Assembly (NCBI GenBank): GCA_000818945.1
Contig: KN805414.1
Span: 2,682 to 66,681, forward strand
DNA from: Schizochytrium sp. CCTCC M209059
Lineage: Eukaryota > Sar > Bigyra > Thraustochytrida > Thraustochytriidae
Length of the DNA: 64,000 nucleotides
Direction: 5' to 3'
Position numbers and translations under genes: made by a program. The first letter of the stretch is position 1. Every line of letters starts with the position of its first letter. Under the pieces are notes generated by a model. It saw only the letters and a list, made by a program, of their open reading frames with translations. It had not been told where the DNA came from and ran no database searches. Shown here in pieces: positions 19,927 through 31,700 of the stretch.

Positions 19927-20466
19927 CATGTATCCTATTAGCCCTATTAGTCGTGTGCCTTTCCTGTACGTTTCTTTTAACGTACTTCTGCGCACGAATT
20001 GCAAGAAACCCACCATAGAAGAACTACATTTGTATTCTTTCTGCGCGTAAAGAGACGGACGTGTCATTTAAGCATATTGGTTTGTGCGAGTGTGCAATCG
20101 CCCGTATAAAATTGTATTCTTCCAACAGAACATTTCCTGCTTTCTTCTGAAATATTCAAAAGAGAGAACATCTAAACCATTTCTGTATCCAAGATATTCT
20201 CTTATTTTTTGCATGTTGCCAGCGTCTGTGCCTCTACCTTGGCGTCTTGAAAGTAGTTCTTGCTGATGCTAAATCGCGCGATCAAAATGAAAATGCAAGA
20301 TGCTCTTTCCCTCCCTCCCTCTCTCTCTCTCTCTTTCATCTATTCTTCTGTCCTCTCTCAGCACGCATCCCGGTGAATGATCACACGTTTAGAGAAAAAA
20401 CTAGCAACACGATAGGCCTAATCGACAACTGCCTTGCTACAATTTTTTATTATAATCAGATTCACA
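19927..20466. other. Convergent intergenic region
   Basis: AT-rich, between TrmH and the giant minus-strand gene. A CCCT/CT tract lies at 20306-20334. TTTATT at 20446-20451 (AATAAA on minus), 16 nt beyond the giant gene stop, is a plausible polyadenylation signal. Confidence 0.55.
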
Positions 20467-23400
20467 TCAGCGAGCAAGAGGAACCCCGAAAAAGTTTGCA
20501 AGGTACGGCGGACAGTCCCACTGCGCCACACCTGTGTCAAGGCGATAGTAAAAACAGCTCCCCGTGACAGAATCACTGAATTGGGACCAGCCATCGTGCT
20601 CATTGATAATTTTGGCGCGCTTGCGGCGCTGAATCCATTCCAAATCCCAATTTGGCTCTTTCCATTGCGATTGCTGAGTGATGTCATTAAACCAGAATCG
20701 GGAGAACTCGGGTTGCGAGGCCTCTGGATCATACATTTCGTACCATTCGCCATCTTGTGAAAGCGCGGAGCTCCTCTTGCGGGCAATATCGCCGGGCCCG
20801 CCGCCCTCGAATCGTCCACCAGGCAGTCTGTTGAGTAAAAAGTCATTGTAATTGTCGATGGCGCTCTGATTGGTTGGATCGAGGTCGAGCGCTTTGCGAA
20901 AGAACTTCTCAGCGCGCTCGTAGTCGTGATCAATGGACTGTTTGACAATTGCAAAGTTGAGCCAAGCATCTGAGCTCTGCGGCTGTGAGACGACCGCCCA
21001 GAAGAAGAAGGCCGACTTTGCAGAGAGAAATTTCTCATTCTTGGGGTCGATGCGTCGCGCCTCGTCAATTCGTCGCATCGCTCGAGAAAAGGTATCCTTG
21101 CGTGGATACCCATTCGCAACCAGCTCAAAGATGGAAAAGGCGTAGAGCAAGAGAGGACTGTGCGGTGCCTTGGACAGCGCCTCCGTATACAGTTGCTTTG
21201 CGCGAGCATAGTCATGGTTACGCGTGTGCATGAGCAACGCATAGTTGGCAATGCTTGAAAGACGATCCGGAGCAGTCTCGTACTGGACTTCTGTTCGCCG
21301 CTGAAAGGTAAGCGCCTGCACGACACTTGCAAAGTCCATGCGAAATTCCACGCCCTGAGTCTTGCGAAAGAGACGTTGTACCCTTGTGGCAGCCTCGTCC
21401 TCTGACAACCAAGCTGTGCGACCTGTCAAGGGATGGTAGTAATACGCTGACCCATCTTCGGCTTGGCAAGTCTCCCAGGCGTCTGGGGGATCCGGGAGGT
21501 CGAGCGTGCCGAGCAGACGCGGACGTGTCCAAGAAACCTCACCCGTGTCGAAACGAACGTAGTACCATCTGGACGAATCGCGATCCCATTGTTTACGAAA
21601 AGCGCGATGGATCATGCGCACAATGATATTATACGCGCGGCGCTGGCGAAAGAGTCCCTGGATGCGGCACGCCATGAGATGCTCGCGCTGCTCCTGGACA
21701 TCGCACTCGAGCATGAGGACATCGTCACCGCGCTTGTGCATTGCTCGGTGCGTCTCGAGTCCACATGCGCGACACAAAATGAGGCGCTTCACAAGATACT
21801 GCAAGAGGTCAGGTAGTCGCTCCGGACGCAAAAGAGGCGGTGTGATAGCATCGCTGTCTTCATTGTAGTTGAACCATTGGTGCAAATTTTTGCGGCTCAG
21901 CAGCACAGACTTGATCTCTCCTGAGACCGGGTTGTACGCATGAAAAGAATATTCCCCACGTTCCTCTGTAATCGTGACAATGTGCAATACTTTGGTGCGG
22001 TCCGTGGCCACCACGTAGACGCCTTGCCGTAGGAGCTTGGACCCCGTTTCTTTGGAAGCCTTGCGACCAAGTACAAGAGCGTATTCATCGCCTCTCTTGC
22101 GGTATTGCAAACGCTGCAGCGCGAAGCGAAGACAATCGCTCTTGTAAAGATCTTCGTCCGTGTAGTTACTAATGTTCGTGGCGTCCTCAACTGTCGTGCG
22201 AAGCTCGTCAAGGGTCAGCGTAAAAGAATTCGTCTCGCAGTCCGTAGGCCGATAACAGTGAATCATGATGGATCCCTTGATATGCTTGGAAATCGTAATA
22301 ATGTTGCACGTCCCGGAAATCAAATGCGCGCGCGCATAGATACGCGACTTGGTCCGTGCCTCGCGAATCGACTTTGCCTCTTCTTTTCTGATATTTTGAG
22401 CACGTCTGACACGAGCCACTTTTTTCAGAAATGTGCCTCGAAAAGCAAACGACTTGAATTGCGCTTGTAGACGGATCGTAGCGACCCGCTTGATCTTGTA
22501 CGCCTTTCGCGATAAATGCCCCCGGATGATCTTCTGGATCGCCTTGGCCGCACATTGTCGCTTTGCCTCACACACCACAGCAAGACGCTTCGCCTCTGCC
22601 CATTTAAGGCGCTTGCACTCCTTCCAGTCCAAGATGAAGGTCTCAATAAACTTGCGCACTGCAGGGCGTTCGTCTAGCCATGGAAAATGAACAAGGGCCA
22701 CCTCGGGAAGAGCACTATCGAGAAAGGATTGCATCGAGAGCTTGCGTTCGGCCGGACCCTTGGCGCGAGCGAAAATAAGATCGACCTCAGTTGGCGTTAG
22801 CCTGTCGTTGATGACCCCCGGGAGTTCCCGAAGAAACTTGACAAACTTGCCGTTGTCAAGACCCTCTGACGGAGGATACCATTGCGTACAGAGCATCTTG
22901 AAGACGGCCCGAATTGAAAATTCTAGCGAGACTTGGTCCCAAAAATCCTGCTGTCGTGGATGCAGAGGTCCCGTGCCGAGCATTGGAACAAGCTCGCGCC
23001 ACGACATTGTGAACTTGAAAAATGTCTCGGTTTTGCGCATTTCCTCCTCCAATCGAGCCTTGCGCAACTTTTCAGCCTGCTCCTGCTTTTGCTTTTGCAG
23101 CAGTGACTTCTCTTTTTCTTTCTCGCTAAGCTCCATCACCACCACGCGCTGAATACGGACATGCTCCATGCTCGGTTTTGCAAAAGGCTCCTTGAGCGTC
23201 AAATAGTCGGGCTCAAAGGGATCCTCCGGGTCGTCGGAAAGCTCCAAGAGCTCGCGGTCGTCCAGACGGATAAAGTCACCCACATGCAGGATGTATCGGA
23301 GATCCGCATGAGTGACAAGTCGCTGCGAGCCTTCTTCGATGCTCACAAACCCATTCTTGATCTCGATGGCTTTTCCAGGCGAGCGGACAACGCGAAAGGC

Positions 23401-26400
23401 CTCAACATCAACATACTCCTTGGCCTGATCACCCATGTCCAGATCCTCTTCGATAATTCCCCCTCGCGATGACTTGCTAGCCGCGCTGGCAATACGCGCG
23501 TCTGCTGATTCTTTGCTCTCGAGTGCATCTTGCGCATTCCCGTCCTCGACGCCCTCGCTGCTATCTTGCGAGTGCGCGAGCTCGAGCGTGTCGTCGTCCA
23601 AGCCTTCAGTGAGAGCCGTCTTTGCCGGTGGCTGAACGTCGAAAGGCTTTGCCAAAGGAACTGTGCATGGGTCGAACTGTGTCTTTTTGTTTTTCGAGAC
23701 CATGGCACGGATCCCTTCGATTTCAATTCGATCTCCGCGCTCAAGAATATCCACCAAGTCAACACTCGGAGTAAAGTACTTGGCACCTCGTCGCACGCTC
23801 ACAGTTCCGGGAAGCTGCACAAGTTCCTCAAAAAAGACTTCTCGCCTTCGCCGCTCGGCCTCGGCCTTGCGTTTGGCCTCGAGAGCGGCTGCCTTGCGAG
23901 CCTTCTCCTCTGCGAGACGGCGTGCTTCTTCTTCGGCCTCGAGCTCCTCTGGAGACTTTCGTCCCAGACGCTCCATGAGGTGAGCCAAGAAGTCAACGCG
24001 CTTCTTGCGACGTCGACGCCGACGCTTCTTGCGCTTCTTGCGAGTCTCTCCTTCCGGTTTGGGCAGCGCAAAAAAGGAATCTGCGTCATCGCCGTCTTCT
24101 CCGTCATCACTATTCTCGTCTTCGCTGTATTCTTCCACAGCGTGAATCTCGAGTGTCGGAAAAAAGTCGAATGCGGAAGACACGACTTCTTCATGCTTGT
24201 GAGGGCATTGCACAAAGAGGAATTTGCTCGGAATACGCTCCGTCTCGGGTTTTTGGAGCTGCTGCGACTTGATGCTGGCCACTTTCTCGACTTGTCGCCT
24301 CACGTCGAAGAGTGTGCTGCGCGGACCCACAAGAATCTGGCATATCTCAATCTTGTGCAAGCGCACCTGCATGCGTAGACCACATTCCTGCCACGAGGCG
24401 AATTCGAGTCGCTGGCCTGTGCGGTTCTCGGGCCATGGAAGGATAATCAAGCGATCCAGGATAGCCTCTGCGGCAACACGGTTAGGATATTCGTCGAGAC
24501 CCATAAGAGCCTTGGCGCTTTGATCATCGCCACTGCCCAGCTCTTGTAGGGACAAGAACGCGAAATCAAGCTCGTCTTTGAAGCTCTGCAAGGTGGCCTC
24601 TTTCTTCAATACACCAACTTTATGCACGCGAGCCTCAATGCAAATCGTAGCACCACGCTCTCGCATAGATACGGTCAGCGTGTCAACATGAAAACCACTC
24701 ACATAGATGTCCTGCTCGCGAAATAATACAGGACTCATTTCTAGCGTGCGCGCGTCTGCGTTTCCTGACGCGTGAATCTCAAGCCGATCGATAAGACTCG
24801 CCACACTCGGCATCCCGAGAACTTTCAGCTCCTCGTAAGGAATTCTCGTCGTCAATAGCGGCAGACCAGGTCGCATGTCGCCGCCGGGCAAATCGTCCCC
24901 TGTGAGTTCTTGAGCTTTAATGAGGACGTCACCGTTTCGGCCCACCTTGAGCTGCATGTTAAGGCGCACACCAGAAATTTCCAGCCCAAAGCGAGGGTGC
25001 GGGATGATCACTGAGCAGGAGTGACGCATGCGAACAAGCGCACGACACATGGTCGCAGTCATTCCGCAATCAATCAAACCCAGTAGTAATTTCTCTGCAC
25101 TCTCGCAACTTCCCGAATGCAACGCTAACAGCGTTCGCACAAAGGTTCCTGGCAAATGAACAGTCTCCCTTTTCCCGGTCTTCACGTGAAGAGTTGAAAT
25201 TTTGAATTCGCGCTCGGGGTCTTGCATGCGATGCACTGTGGCCAAAAGGCACCCAAATCCGTGGTGATGAACGCCTCCGCGCCAGATGAACTCGCCCTCG
25301 TCAGCCACCACGGATCCGGCCAGATATACGATTTTCTCTGTCAACGCGACCCGTTGTGCATTGGGCTTGCCGGCTATGCGATTTCCCCCCTCATCAGCCT
25401 CGTCCCTGACGCCGTTCTCGCTGCTGGCGTCCATGTCTTCACTCTTGACAAGGTCGGCAGAAGCGCTTCGTTTGCTTCCATGAACATGATCTGCTGCGTT
25501 GAAAGCAGCTTCGTACACGTGCGTTTGCGTTGCGCGCTGGACGCAAGCTGCTGTAACCCGCATTGCCCCCGCGGGTGGATTCATGTCTTCTTCTTCTTCT
25601 TCTTCTTCTTCTGCACCTGCTTTGTAGACCTTGCTAGTATTTTGGGTCTTTTGCCACACAATGACATTTTCCGGCTCTTCGCGCGTTTGCTCGACGATGA
25701 AGTGCTTAATTTGGAGCCTAGCACGCGTTGGCTTTTGCACAGTGAGGACTTTAGCAACTGCGAGGTCGCGCGTGGCCTTTTCTTCAAGAATGTGCTGTTT
25801 CATGTCGCGAATCTCCTGTTTCAAGCCCGAGATCAGTGCAGACGAACGGTCCGCCGTGTTTTCCAGATGCGCTGTAAAGTCAAAGCAGTGCTCAACGGAG
25901 AAAACAAATTTGCTCGCTCTCGAGAGACACCAAATGCACAGTTGGGCAGCAGCTGGGCTGACATGACGAACACGCGCGGGATCAAAGCGTTCGTCTCGGA
26001 AAAGGGGACGAAGAAACTTCGCGCGAGACACAGAAATGTCCCTTTGCCCCTGAAATAGAGAGAGCCGTCTCAAAAGCCGCGCAGGGTTTTGCAAAAGCTC
26101 TCCTACGAGACGATTCCATTTGAACTCGCTGCGTGGGGGTAGGGGCTCGCGCGGATTGAGTAGGAGAACCCGCACCGCACCAAGAACACCCTGGGCCAGC
26201 TCTGAGGGTTGCCTCGCAAGCTCTCGAAGGCTCACCTCAGTGAGGCCTTCGACCTCGAGAGCGCGACGAAGCTCACGCCTCGGTTTGATCTTTTTCCCAC
26301 GCTGGACGGGCAATGCCCACTTGTCGAGCGCCTTCTCAGACCGTTCCCTTGGTGAACGCGAGGGGCTGTCTTGGGGCAACGTGAGGATCCCGGCTTGGCC

Positions 26401-27699
26401 AATTCCAGGACTCAAATCTCCGAGAAATTCATGAAGGGTGTCCTCCCGAGCCGAAGCAGGGCCGTGGGCACGAAACTGAGGAAGGAACTGGCTAGAATAC
26501 GCGGAGCCCTCACGTCCCCCGGACCGATGCGATGGCACTTCGGCGAATCGTCCAAACCTTCTTTCTTCTTGCAAAAGAATCACGGCAGCGAGTTCGAGGC
26601 GCGCTCGGGAAATAGGCTCGCCCTCTCCGGGCGGTACAGGTTTTAGTGGTGACACGCAGCCTTCGGGCGCCTCGCCGAGACCCTCGAGCTCCTTGGCGTC
26701 GAGTGCGGCGTCCTGCTCGGCCGTCTCCGCATCCACAATCGCGTGGAATTGCATGCAGGTTGGCGACTGCGCGGCATGTTGTTGGTCGGCCAGAGCGTCG
26801 AGATCGACGCTCGTGAGAAGCGGATTGCGCTCTGCAGCGAGACCAAGCCCGTCGAGAATATTGGTGCGCCCACCTGGCAGTGATTGCCCCAGAAAAACGA
26901 GATCGGCAGCCATCTTAAGAAGATAATTGTATTCTCGCCACATGAATCGAGCAAATCGATCTCCGAGCTCTGCGCGCCACGCTTGCACGGCTTCTGTGAC
27001 CTGAACGCTTCGCTTTTGCACGAGCTCGAGAGCCGGGCGCATCGCCAAGGCGGCCGCATTCACGTGTGCTTCAACTGCCGCTGCGGTCCAGCGCTCTGAG
27101 GCGACACCACGTTCAATGATAGCCTGCAGGCGATGAAACTTGCGTCTGATGTCTTCGACGAGTCCTTCGCGCAGAAAAGCAAGCTTCATGAGGTAAAGCT
27201 CTCGCGATCCTGCTGCTGATCCCTTTGTGCCTGGCTTGTCAGGTCCCAAGGGTGAGAATGCATGCACGCCGGGTGGTGGCATTCCTGGGGAGCGCGTTTC
27301 GATAGCGTCTGGGCGAGGGCGCTTCAACGAACCGACACAGCCTGAAATGCCCGCTTGTTGTCCATTTGCTGGCCGCCTCGTCTCGTCAAGCACTGCATTA
27401 TATTGGTTGACCTCTCGTCGACGGAGCACCTCCTCGACAAGGTCGGCCTCCTGGGCTGCTCTGCTTTGCTGCGGCGCTACCGTGAGCTTAAAGTACGGAG
27501 ACGCGCGAAAAGACTTGGAGTTGGTATAAGTACAATATGCATCGCTCACGGCGTCGTACTCGGGAATACCTTGCTGCAAGACGCTTGCTGTCGCAGAGAA
27601 GCCATTTCCGTCACTTTCAGGCGCGCCCGGCGAGGAAGACCCAAGGATCGGCGAGACGACGGCTGCTTTTGCGCGTTGCGTCCGTCTTCGTCGCTGCAT
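20467..27699 (-). CDS. 2410-residue WW / IQ / TPR multidomain protein
   Basis: Starts at ATG 27699; the frame continues to 27900 without an ATG. The N-terminal third is not recognisable. In the middle (about 25.6 kb) is a Glu run encoded by (GAA)n, then RRRRRRKKRVDF-type basic and coiled-coil sequence near 23.9-24.0 kb. Two related beta-rich modules follow: GTVSVRRGAKYFTPSVDL with ILERGDRIEIEG, and GFVSIEEGSQRLVTHADL with ILHVGDFIRLDD. A helical, EF-hand-like region (23.0-22.6 kb) leads to IQ motifs (KAIQKIIRGHLSRKAYKIK). Further IQ motifs, four WW-like modules (for example YYVRFDTGEVSWTRP) and TPRs at about 20.8-21.3 kb complete the C-terminus. It is probably a scaffold binding calmodulin and proline-rich partners; this architecture is common in oomycete/stramenopile proteomes. 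Confidence 0.85.
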   Translation of the reverse strand: MQRRRRTQRAKAAVVSPILGSSSPGAPESDGNGFSATASVLQQGIPEYDAVSDAYCTYTNSKSFRASPYFKLTVAPQQSRAAQEADLVEEVLRRREVNQYNAVLDETRRPANGQQAGISGCVGSLKRPRPDAIETRSPGMPPPGVHAFSPLGPDKPGTKGSAAGSRELYLMKLAFLREGLVEDIRRKFHRLQAIIERGVASERWTAAAVEAHVNAAALAMRPALELVQKRSVQVTEAVQAWRAELGDRFARFMWREYNYLLKMAADLVFLGQSLPGGRTNILDGLGLAAERNPLLTSVDLDALADQQHAAQSPTCMQFHAIVDAETAEQDAALDAKELEGLGEAPEGCVSPLKPVPPGEGEPISRARLELAAVILLQEERRFGRFAEVPSHRSGGREGSAYSSQFLPQFRAHGPASAREDTLHEFLGDLSPGIGQAGILTLPQDSPSRSPRERSEKALDKWALPVQRGKKIKPRRELRRALEVEGLTEVSLRELARQPSELAQGVLGAVRVLLLNPREPLPPRSEFKWNRLVGELLQNPARLLRRLSLFQGQRDISVSRAKFLRPLFRDERFDPARVRHVSPAAAQLCIWCLSRASKFVFSVEHCFDFTAHLENTADRSSALISGLKQEIRDMKQHILEEKATRDLAVAKVLTVQKPTRARLQIKHFIVEQTREEPENVIVWQKTQNTSKVYKAGAEEEEEEEEDMNPPAGAMRVTAACVQRATQTHVYEAAFNAADHVHGSKRSASADLVKSEDMDASSENGVRDEADEGGNRIAGKPNAQRVALTEKIVYLAGSVVADEGEFIWRGGVHHHGFGCLLATVHRMQDPEREFKISTLHVKTGKRETVHLPGTFVRTLLALHSGSCESAEKLLLGLIDCGMTATMCRALVRMRHSCSVIIPHPRFGLEISGVRLNMQLKVGRNGDVLIKAQELTGDDLPGGDMRPGLPLLTTRIPYEELKVLGMPSVASLIDRLEIHASGNADARTLEMSPVLFREQDIYVSGFHVDTLTVSMRERGATICIEARVHKVGVLKKEATLQSFKDELDFAFLSLQELGSGDDQSAKALMGLDEYPNRVAAEAILDRLIILPWPENRTGQRLEFASWQECGLRMQVRLHKIEICQILVGPRSTLFDVRRQVEKVASIKSQQLQKPETERIPSKFLFVQCPHKHEEVVSSAFDFFPTLEIHAVEEYSEDENSDDGEDGDDADSFFALPKPEGETRKKRKKRRRRRRKKRVDFLAHLMERLGRKSPEELEAEEEARRLAEEKARKAAALEAKRKAEAERRRREVFFEELVQLPGTVSVRRGAKYFTPSVDLVDILERGDRIEIEGIRAMVSKNKKTQFDPCTVPLAKPFDVQPPAKTALTEGLDDDTLELAHSQDSSEGVEDGNAQDALESKESADARIASAASKSSRGGIIEEDLDMGDQAKEYVDVEAFRVVRSPGKAIEIKNGFVSIEEGSQRLVTHADLRYILHVGDFIRLDDRELLELSDDPEDPFEPDYLTLKEPFAKPSMEHVRIQRVVVMELSEKEKEKSLLQKQKQEQAEKLRKARLEEEMRKTETFFKFTMSWRELVPMLGTGPLHPRQQDFWDQVSLEFSIRAVFKMLCTQWYPPSEGLDNGKFVKFLRELPGVINDRLTPTEVDLIFARAKGPAERKLSMQSFLDSALPEVALVHFPWLDERPAVRKFIETFILDWKECKRLKWAEAKRLAVVCEAKRQCAAKAIQKIIRGHLSRKAYKIKRVATIRLQAQFKSFAFRGTFLKKVARVRRAQNIRKEEAKSIREARTKSRIYARAHLISGTCNIITISKHIKGSIMIHCYRPTDCETNSFTLTLDELRTTVEDATNISNYTDEDLYKSDCLRFALQRLQYRKRGDEYALVLGRKASKETGSKLLRQGVYVVATDRTKVLHIVTITEERGEYSFHAYNPVSGEIKSVLLSRKNLHQWFNYNEDSDAITPPLLRPERLPDLLQYLVKRLILCRACGLETHRAMHKRGDDVLMLECDVQEQREHLMACRIQGLFRQRRAYNIIVRMIHRAFRKQWDRDSSRWYYVRFDTGEVSWTRPRLLGTLDLPDPPDAWETCQAEDGSAYYYHPLTGRTAWLSEDEAATRVQRLFRKTQGVEFRMDFASVVQALTFQRRTEVQYETAPDRLSSIANYALLMHTRNHDYARAKQLYTEALSKAPHSPLLLYAFSIFELVANGYPRKDTFSRAMRRIDEARRIDPKNEKFLSAKSAFFFWAVVSQPQSSDAWLNFAIVKQSIDHDYERAEKFFRKALDLDPTNQSAIDNYNDFLLNRLPGGRFEGGGPGDIARKRSSALSQDGEWYEMYDPEASQPEFSRFWFNDITQQSQWKEPNWDLEWIQRRKRAKIINEHDGWSQFSDSVTGSCFYYRLDTGVAQWDCPPYLANFFGVPLAR

Positions 27700-28751
27700 T
27701 CTTTTGAATTTGCTTGCAGCAAAATCTGAGAGCGCCAACCTTTTCTGCACTGCACCGCCTTGCGCTGGCAGTGCGGTAAACAGCGTCTCTCTCACGCAAG
27801 CGCACAACTGGGTCGTGCTCACCCGTACACTGCAGAGCGCTCTGGAAAATGCCTGCAACGTGCAGCGGGGCGCGGCTCCCCGCCCCACCCCGCGCCGCAC
27901 CGCGCCGCGCGTGTGTCCACTTTTTAGTTATTGAGTTTCCGAGCCTCGACCGCGCTTGGAGTACACACCGTTTCGGTGAACCTCCATGTACTAACATGTA
28001 AAGGCTAGTCTGGGAATGTGGCTGTGGAGTTCATAGACAGTCAGGCCTAATTTACTTTGATTTGGAGACAGATCGAGCCAAGATCTGCCTCCTTGATCCT
28101 TTGCCACATTCACTCGTGCACATGCGAAGGCCTATACCGATCTCGCAAGGCCGAGATCGTGCGCGCCTCGTTAGCAAGATGAGTCTGTCTGAATAGATGG
28201 GTGCCTGAAGCAAGAGAATGGAAGTCATACCTGAAGCATGCGCCATAGGCAGCAATCACGCATGCAATTGTTGTGACATTCTACACGCACTGCATGACAA
28301 AAGTCTTGAAGCCAAAAAAATTAAAAGTAGTTGACGCACACAACTGAGTCTTTAGAGGAGTTCTGGTTAGAAGGGAAAAAACGGTCTAACATTGAAAAGG
28401 TCTAAAAAGAGGTTTCTGTAACGTGTGGTTTCGCTCGTTACGGGAAATCTTTGCAAGCAAAGGAAGACGAAGAAGAAGGAGACCCGAAGGAGGAGAAAAA
28501 CCAAAGCCACTTCACAGACTCGGTGTCGGCGCGGCCGTGCGGCGCGGCCGAGTAACGAGGGCGCGCGAGAACGGCCGGCAGGCCACAGGCGAAGGCCGTT
28601 CCGCGTTCTAGTCATCTCATCCCTGACCGGGACCGCGACCCCAGCTGGAGAGCGGCCGGAGTTCGGGCTGGGAGACGGCAACTGTAGCGCATTGTAGCAG
28701 AGCCCTTTTAGACAAAACAATAGGGTCTTGGAGAGTCGCGCGAGGACGACC
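27700..28751. promoter_or_regulatory. Divergent 5' region of the giant gene and VPS15
   Basis: About 1.05 kb between two head-to-head genes. The left 200 nt are GC-rich with CCCCGCGCCGCACCGC-type repeats. The remainder has no coding signal. Several small frames overlap the VPS15 start on the opposite strand and are shadows. Confidence 0.5.
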
Positions 28752-31700
28752 ATGGGCAACGTGGTCCCTACGGGACGCGCGGGTGAGGAACCACAACAAC
28801 TCGTTGCGTCCATCGACGACTCTCGTCTTCTCTTCCAGGACGAGCTTTGGAATGGAAAATTCCTCAAGTCCGCGCGATGTCAGTCGAGCGGCAACGTTCT
28901 CGTGGTCAAGGTGTACGAAAAGATACCTGCAACCGACCCGCAGCTTCTCCGAAAAATACGCAAACAGCTCGAGGACCTGCGCGATCAAGTACGCCCAACC
29001 ACCCATCCTAATGTTCTCGCGTACACACGATGGGGCGAAACGAGCCGCGTCGCGTATGTGATGCGGCAGTTCACATCGAGCAACTTGCACGACAGGCAAA
29101 ACACACGCCCCTTCTTGGCCCCCATGGAGAAGCGATGGATCGTATATCAAATGCTCAAAGCCTTGTCACAGTGTCACGGATCCGGGATTGTACACGGGGA
29201 TATTAAGGCGGAGAACTTTCTCGTTACCTCGCACACGTGGGTATTACTTGCCGACTTTGCTCCATACAAGCCAACTTTCCTCCCTCTCGATGACACTGCA
29301 CCATACAATTACTTTTTCGACTCAAGTAACAAGCGCGACTGTTGCTGTGTCGCGCCTGAGCGCTTCCGATCACCAACGTCGATCATTGACATTTCACTCC
29401 TCGACTCGGCTCCTCCGCAATGCGCCTCTGTTCTCAGTGTTATGATGGACCCTGGCGTCCCCGACGTCGATGCAGAATTCGAGCTTGCAGAAGCGTCTGC
29501 TTCGCTCGAGGCTGAAGATCGGGCCGCAGCAGCCAAAAGAGATGGCATTGCGGAGGGTGGCGACAGTGGAAGCGCAGGTGCTTCTCGCGAGGCCAGCATG
29601 GGTGGTGGCGGGAGCAAAGTTCTCCGCAAAAGCGGCAACAGCGCTCCCAAGAGACTTGGTACGTCCACGGCGAGCGCAGGTGGCGCCGGCGCTCGTTTGG
29701 CGGCAGGGATGACGGGATCGTCCTCTGGCAACACAACCACTCCGTCAATTCCAGAGAGGTCTGCTGGCTCTTCCGCTGTTTCCTCGTCGAGCCAGGGACG
29801 AGCTGCAACTGCGTCGCCTCCGAGGAGAGGAAATGCTCCCAAGGGTCTCGTCCGCCGTCAAAGGAGCTACAGCTTTGACACGCAGAGTCGTTCCACGAGA
29901 CTGAGACCCTCAATGGATATTTTCTCGCTTGGATGCGTCATCGCGGAGCTTTACATGGACGGTGCAGCGTGCTTCAATCTGTCAGAAGTACTGCGCTACG
30001 CTAATCCAGAGTTGGGCGCCGATGCTCGAGCGACGCTTCTTCAGTCTAAATTGGACAAAGTGACCGATCCCCTGATACGCCCACTGGTCGAGAGCATGCT
30101 ACAGGCTGATCCATCACAACGGAAATCTGCAGACGTGTATTTGCAGGAATTCACCGGTCCCGACAAGGCATTTCCAAGCTACTTTGCTGATGTTCTCCAC
30201 CCATTCTTTCGTGAGCTTCTTCAAGAGGAATACGACTCGCCGGACGAGCGCATATGGGCCATTTGTAGAAGATACGAGGAGCTTGTCTCTGCTCTGTGTA
30301 AAATCCACGACAAGCGCGGTGCTGCTTACTTTGCGCAGCAGAGCGCAGCGTGGGCTGCGCGTCATGCCGCTCTCGACGTCAGTCTCAAGGACTCACCCAT
30401 GCGGTCGGTGCAAGATGACTTGGATAGCGACGGCGGCGCGGGATCAGAACGGTCGCGCGGACCTATGGGCAGGGGTGGGGAGGAAAGCACACGAGCCTCA
30501 CGCGCGGACAACGAGGCCGTCCGCGACTTGCTCGCGCGTACGCAAAAAATCATGGCCCAGCTCGCAGATCTGGATATTTCTGACAAGATGCGAGCGGCGG
30601 TGACGAGCGCCAGCGAGAACGTGAGCTTGCAATATGACACTCTCTCAAAGCAGTACAGCGCTGCCCCGCCACCACCTCCTCTGGATTTTACAGGGAGTCT
30701 CTCCGGAGGTGGAGAGGATTTTTTCCTTGTGGGTGGTCCGGGCGCTCGTGGAGTTGAGGCCACGAGTGACAGTTACGCTGCAAGTCCGTCTGCACTGAAC
30801 ATTCCGGCGGGAGAAAACGGGGTTCTCATCGTGATTCATATGCTTGCGGCCACAATTCGCTTTGTTCGCTTCCCAAGCACCAAGGTCGCTGCTCTGTGTG
30901 CGCTGCTACGACTTTCTCGCTTCAGCAACGACGAAACGCGCCTACAACGAGTCCTTCCATACGTTGTGCATGAGCTCGGCGAGTCCTCGTCTCGCGAGTA
31001 TTCGTCCCTGGTCCGTTGCACGGCCTTGCGCGTTCTTACAGATCTCGTGCGCAAAATCAAACGACTGCCCGCCTCGGACCGTCGAATTTTTCCCGAGTAC
31101 ATTTTCCCTGCGCTCGCTCGCTTCAAAATGGATACCTCGCTCAATGCGCGACTAACATTTGCAGAGTGTTTGCCCCGTCTTGCCGAGGCAAGCGGGCGAT
31201 TTCTTGATCTCGCGCGGCTGCACGCGGATCTGAACAACAGCGACGCGACGGATCGTCACACCGGCAGAGAGTCGAGCAGTTCAGTTCGGGGCAAGGGTAA
31301 GAGTGGTGACGATAGTCTTGCCAAGCCTTTTACTTTTGATGCTCAGCTCAACGAGCTGCACGACATTGTGCAGGATTTTGTGAGCAATATGATTGAACAG
31401 CCCGCGGTGGTGCGACGCACCCTCCTTTGCGACATTACGCGGCTCTGTCTCTTTTTCGGTCGCGAGCGCACAAGCAGCCACGTGTTGCCAATCCTCATTA
31501 CATGCCTCAGCGAGCGCAACGATTGGCAGCTTCGGGCCACCTTTTTCGAGCACATTCCAGGCGTGAGTGCGCTTGTCGGCCCGCTTGCGCTTCAGCAGTT
31601 CCTCCTTCCATGCATTGTGCAGAGCCTTTACGAATTCGAAGAGCTGGTCGTGGAGCGTACGCTGACCTGCGTGTACAGCCTCACGCAGCTGGGTCTTCTC

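Noticed and set aside
23530..24378. 282-residue plus-strand frame inside the giant gene
   Set aside because: Antisense shadow with no domain; the minus-strand frame is continuous and has recognised modules.
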